16,593 nt of DNA from a bacterium (GTDB taxonomy: Bacteria; Latescibacterota; Latescibacteria; Latescibacterales; Latescibacteraceae), in assembly GCA_021372535.1 (NCBI GenBank), contig JAJFUH010000200.1, forward strand, positions 1 to 16,593, written 5' to 3'. The position numbers and the translations under genes were made by a program. Below, one piece after another: positions 14,353 to 16,593 of this stretch (position 1 is its first letter; each line of letters begins with the position of its first letter). The notes beneath the pieces were generated by a model. That model was given only the letters and a program-made list of their open reading frames with translations. It ran no database searches and was not told the DNA's origin.

Positions 14353-15948
14353 ATGAAATTTCATGTTCATCGGTTCTTTCATATACTCATCCTGTTTTGC
14401 ATCCCGCTCGTGCCATACGGGTGCGGGTCGGCACCCGAAAAGGGCGAACGTGTATTCAGGTTCCGTCTCGCGTCCGATCCCCCGAGTCTCGATCTCATTC
14501 ATGCCACCGATACCTCATCGGCGAATGTGGTGTTCAAAATTTTCGAGGGCCTCGTAGATCAGGACCCGGAAACGCTCAAAATCGTCCCTGGGCTTGCCGA
14601 AAGCTGGAATATATCGGCAGACGGCCTTATATATACCTTTAACCTGAAAAAAGGCATTCGGTTCCATAACGGCCGCGAGGTTACATCCGCCGACTTCCGC
14701 TATAATTTCGAGCGTTGTCTTACCCCGAAAAACATTTCCGAGCGGAGCTGGGTGCTTGCGCCCATCAAAGGCGCCAAAGAAATGCTTGCCGGTACTGCGA
14801 CAACCCTGGCGGGAATGGAAACTCCGGACGATTATACGGTTATCCTCCACCTTGAAGAGCCGTTTTCGCCGTTTCTGGCGTATCTCTCCATGGAAGTGGG
14901 GCGTGTCGCCGCCCGTGAGGGAATCGAGGCTGACAAGTATACACTCATCGGCACGGGGCCGTTCAAATTCATCTCCTGGGAGCACGATATCCGGGTCAGT
15001 CTCGAAGCGAATGAAGACTATCACGGCGGCGAAGTGGGCATAAAACGGCTCGATTTCGAGATTATCCCCGATGTCGGCGTTGCATTCCAGAAATTCGTCA
15101 ACGGCGAGCTCGACCTCGTGGACGAGATTCCGCCCGGTCAGCTCAAACTCATACAGGAGCGGTACCCGGAATCGGTGCGTATGTGGTCGTTTCTCAGGAA
15201 CGAATACATCGGTTTCAACCATACGCGTCCGCCGTTCAAGGACAATCTCAAGCTCCGTCAGGCCTTCTGCTGGGCGGTCGACCGAAAGAGCATCACCGAA
15301 GACCTTCTCGAGGGGGCGGCGCTCCCCGCAAACTCCATTCTGCCGCCGGGCATCATGGGAAAGGACGACACCATCGAGGGATACGGCTACGACCTTGAAA
15401 AGGCGAAGAAGCTCCTCGCCGAGGCAGGATATCCCGAAGGAAAAGGGCTTCCGGAGCTGACGCTCTGGTACAATACCAACGAGTTGCACCAGCAGGTCGC
15501 CCAGATCGTCCAGTCATCGTTTCGAAAAATCGGCGTCAACATCCGTCTCAGGAGCCTGGACTGGCCGGCATATCTCAAGGCATGCGAATCGTTCGAGCCC
15601 GACCTGTTCCGTATGGGGTGGGTCGCCGACATTCCAGACGCCGACAATTTTCTCTACATCCTGCTCGATTCGAAACAGCGCGGTGCTCCCGGCAATTATT
15701 CGGGATACTCAAATCCGGAATTCGATCGTCTCGTCGAGGAGGCGCGTATATCCCTCGACGAGAAACACCGCATCGACCTCTACCGCAAGGCAGACCGCAT
15801 CGCAATCGAGGATGCCTGCTGGATCATGCTTACGTACTCGAAGCTCAGGATGCTTTTCAATCCCGCATACGAGGGGCTCGTGCTCCCGCTCCAGGGCGAG
15901 TTCCGCATCCCCGTCGAAAAACTCAGGTACAGGGGTGACAGACGGTGA
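14353..15948 (+). CDS. ABC transporter substrate-binding protein, oligopeptide/dipeptide type (SBP_bac_5)
   Basis: This 531-residue extracytoplasmic solute-binding protein belongs to family 5 (DppA/OppA). After a basic, hydrophobic leader the sequence 'VPYGCGSA' places a likely lipidated Cys at C24; the lipobox is imperfect (Pro and Tyr before Gly-Cys). The mature part shows the family signature 'GLAESWNISADGLIYTFNL' followed by 'GIRFHNGREVTSADFRYNFER', then 'GTGPFKFISWEHD', 'LRQAFCWAVDRKSI' and 'AKKLLAEAGYPEGKG'. It captures peptides, or in some members nickel, sugars or opines, for the permease encoded next. ATGs at 14338 and 14347 are also in frame, but GGAG at 14340-14343 is correctly spaced only for 14353. 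The stop overlaps the next gene's start by 4 nt (GTGA), so translation is coupled. Confidence 0.92.
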   Translation: MKFHVHRFFHILILFCIPLVPYGCGSAPEKGERVFRFRLASDPPSLDLIHATDTSSANVVFKIFEGLVDQDPETLKIVPGLAESWNISADGLIYTFNLKKGIRFHNGREVTSADFRYNFERCLTPKNISERSWVLAPIKGAKEMLAGTATTLAGMETPDDYTVILHLEEPFSPFLAYLSMEVGRVAAREGIEADKYTLIGTGPFKFISWEHDIRVSLEANEDYHGGEVGIKRLDFEIIPDVGVAFQKFVNGELDLVDEIPPGQLKLIQERYPESVRMWSFLRNEYIGFNHTRPPFKDNLKLRQAFCWAVDRKSITEDLLEGAALPANSILPPGIMGKDDTIEGYGYDLEKAKKLLAEAGYPEGKGLPELTLWYNTNELHQQVAQIVQSSFRKIGVNIRLRSLDWPAYLKACESFEPDLFRMGWVADIPDADNFLYILLDSKQRGAPGNYSGYSNPEFDRLVEEARISLDEKHRIDLYRKADRIAIEDACWIMLTYSKLRMLFNPAYEGLVLPLQGEFRIPVEKLRYRGDRR

Positions 15949-16593
15949 CCGCATACATCATTCGAAGGCTCTTTATGACCATCCCCATTCTTCTGGGGGC
16001 GGCGACCATAGTGTTCATACTCATGTTCATCGTTCCGGGTGATCCCGCCCGTCTCCTCATGGGCCAGCACGGCGACGAGCAGACGCTTTCCACAATCCGT
16101 CACGAACTCGGTCTGGACAGACCCGTCCACATCCAGTACCTGAAATTCATCGGCAGGCTCGTACGGGGCGATTTCGGTATGTCCTACCGTCAGAAGCGCC
16201 CGGTCGCCCGTATCATCATCGAGCGGTTCCCTGCCACAGTCAGGCTTGCGGTGGCGAGCATGGTCATTGCGGTGATCATCGGTATTTTTGCGGGTGTCCT
16301 CGCCGCGGTTTTCCGCAACACTGTCCTCGACTGGCTTGTCATGATCGTTTCGCTTTCGGGGATATCCATGCCTGTTTTCTGGCTCGGAATGATGCTCATT
16401 CTCCTGTTCGCGTCATGGCTGGGCTGGCTGCCGGTCGGCGGATACGGCTCCTCGGGCGACCTCCGCCATCTTGCGCTCCCGGCAATCTCGCTTGCGGCAA
16501 TTTCGGTAGGGTACATCGCCCGCATGATGCGTTCGAGCATGCTCGAGGTCACCGGTAAGGACTACATCCGGACCGCACGGGCAAAAGGGCTGT
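15945..16593 (+). CDS. ABC transporter permease, DppB/OppB type (3' end cut by window)
   Basis: The gene begins at GTG in the overlap GTGA with the binding-protein stop and is open to the window end (216 codons plus one base). The translation 'TAYIIRRLFMTIPILLGAAT', 'IVPGDPARLLMG', 'LGLDRPVHIQYLKFIGRLVRG' and 'DFGMSYRQKRPV' is typical of the first permease of peptide importers. It is followed by several membrane helices and the start of the cytoplasmic EAA loop ('DYIRTARAKGL'), which docks the ATPase. About 310-330 residues are usual, so roughly a third is missing. A DppC-like permease and ATPases would be expected beyond the window. Confidence 0.92.
   Translation, partial: MTAYIIRRLFMTIPILLGAATIVFILMFIVPGDPARLLMGQHGDEQTLSTIRHELGLDRPVHIQYLKFIGRLVRGDFGMSYRQKRPVARIIIERFPATVRLAVASMVIAVIIGIFAGVLAAVFRNTVLDWLVMIVSLSGISMPVFWLGMMLILLFASWLGWLPVGGYGSSGDLRHLALPAISLAAISVGYIARMMRSSMLEVTGKDYIRTARAKGL

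Noticed and set aside
14515-15489. A 324-codon open frame antisense to the peptide-binding protein gene
   Set aside because: The sense frame is an unmistakable family 5 binding protein; the antisense frame is a by-product of its codon use.

Overview
The window looks like a piece of chromosome from an uncultivated Gram-negative bacterium of middling GC content. The Gram-negative call rests on an OmpA-type outer-membrane protein with a signal peptide, lipoprotein signals on two secreted proteins, and an oligopeptide ABC importer. No ribosomal or other phylogenetic marker is present. The mix of thrombospondin-type-3/OmpA proteins, a Spondin_N lipoprotein and EamA transporters would suit the FCB-related candidate phyla (Latescibacterota, Zixibacteria and similar), but that is a weak inference.

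Layout. (1) 1-1818: an AlbA_2 (Schlafen-type) protein on the plus strand converges on a metallo-beta-lactamase-fold hydrolase on the minus strand. (2) 1819-2402: a gene-poor stretch with a likely promoter for the hydrolase, a 14-nt perfect palindrome next to a TTGACT-type promoter-like site, and a strongly self-complementary element at 2101-2272. (3) 2403-4333: two tandem paralogous EamA/DMT permeases separated by an intrinsic terminator. The first has no ordinary start codon in frame; homology to its neighbour shows it begins near 2403, not at the first internal ATG. (4) 4513-8277: a TSP3-repeat OmpA-family protein followed 42 nt later by a long-chain acyl-CoA synthetase, probably one operon. 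(5) 8312-14001: four minus-strand genes (GT-C-type membrane protein, NADP-type glutamate dehydrogenase, Spondin_N lipoprotein, iron-type alcohol dehydrogenase). Three of the four are followed by hairpin/T-tract terminators, so these are mostly single-gene transcription units. (6) 14047-16593: a divergent regulatory region, then the start of an oligopeptide/dipeptide ABC importer operon (binding protein, then permease with a 4-nt overlap) that runs off the window.

The content is largely housekeeping and transport: nitrogen assimilation (GdhA), fatty-acid activation (FadD-like), peptide uptake, alcohol/aldehyde redox, and envelope proteins. I found no convincing new multi-gene system. The points most worth a second look are the hidden start of the first EamA gene, the structured intergenic element at 2101-2272, the six exact-length 30-residue calcium-binding repeats in the OmpA protein, the standalone AlbA_2 protein with an unrecognised C-terminal half, and the bacterial Spondin_N lipoprotein.
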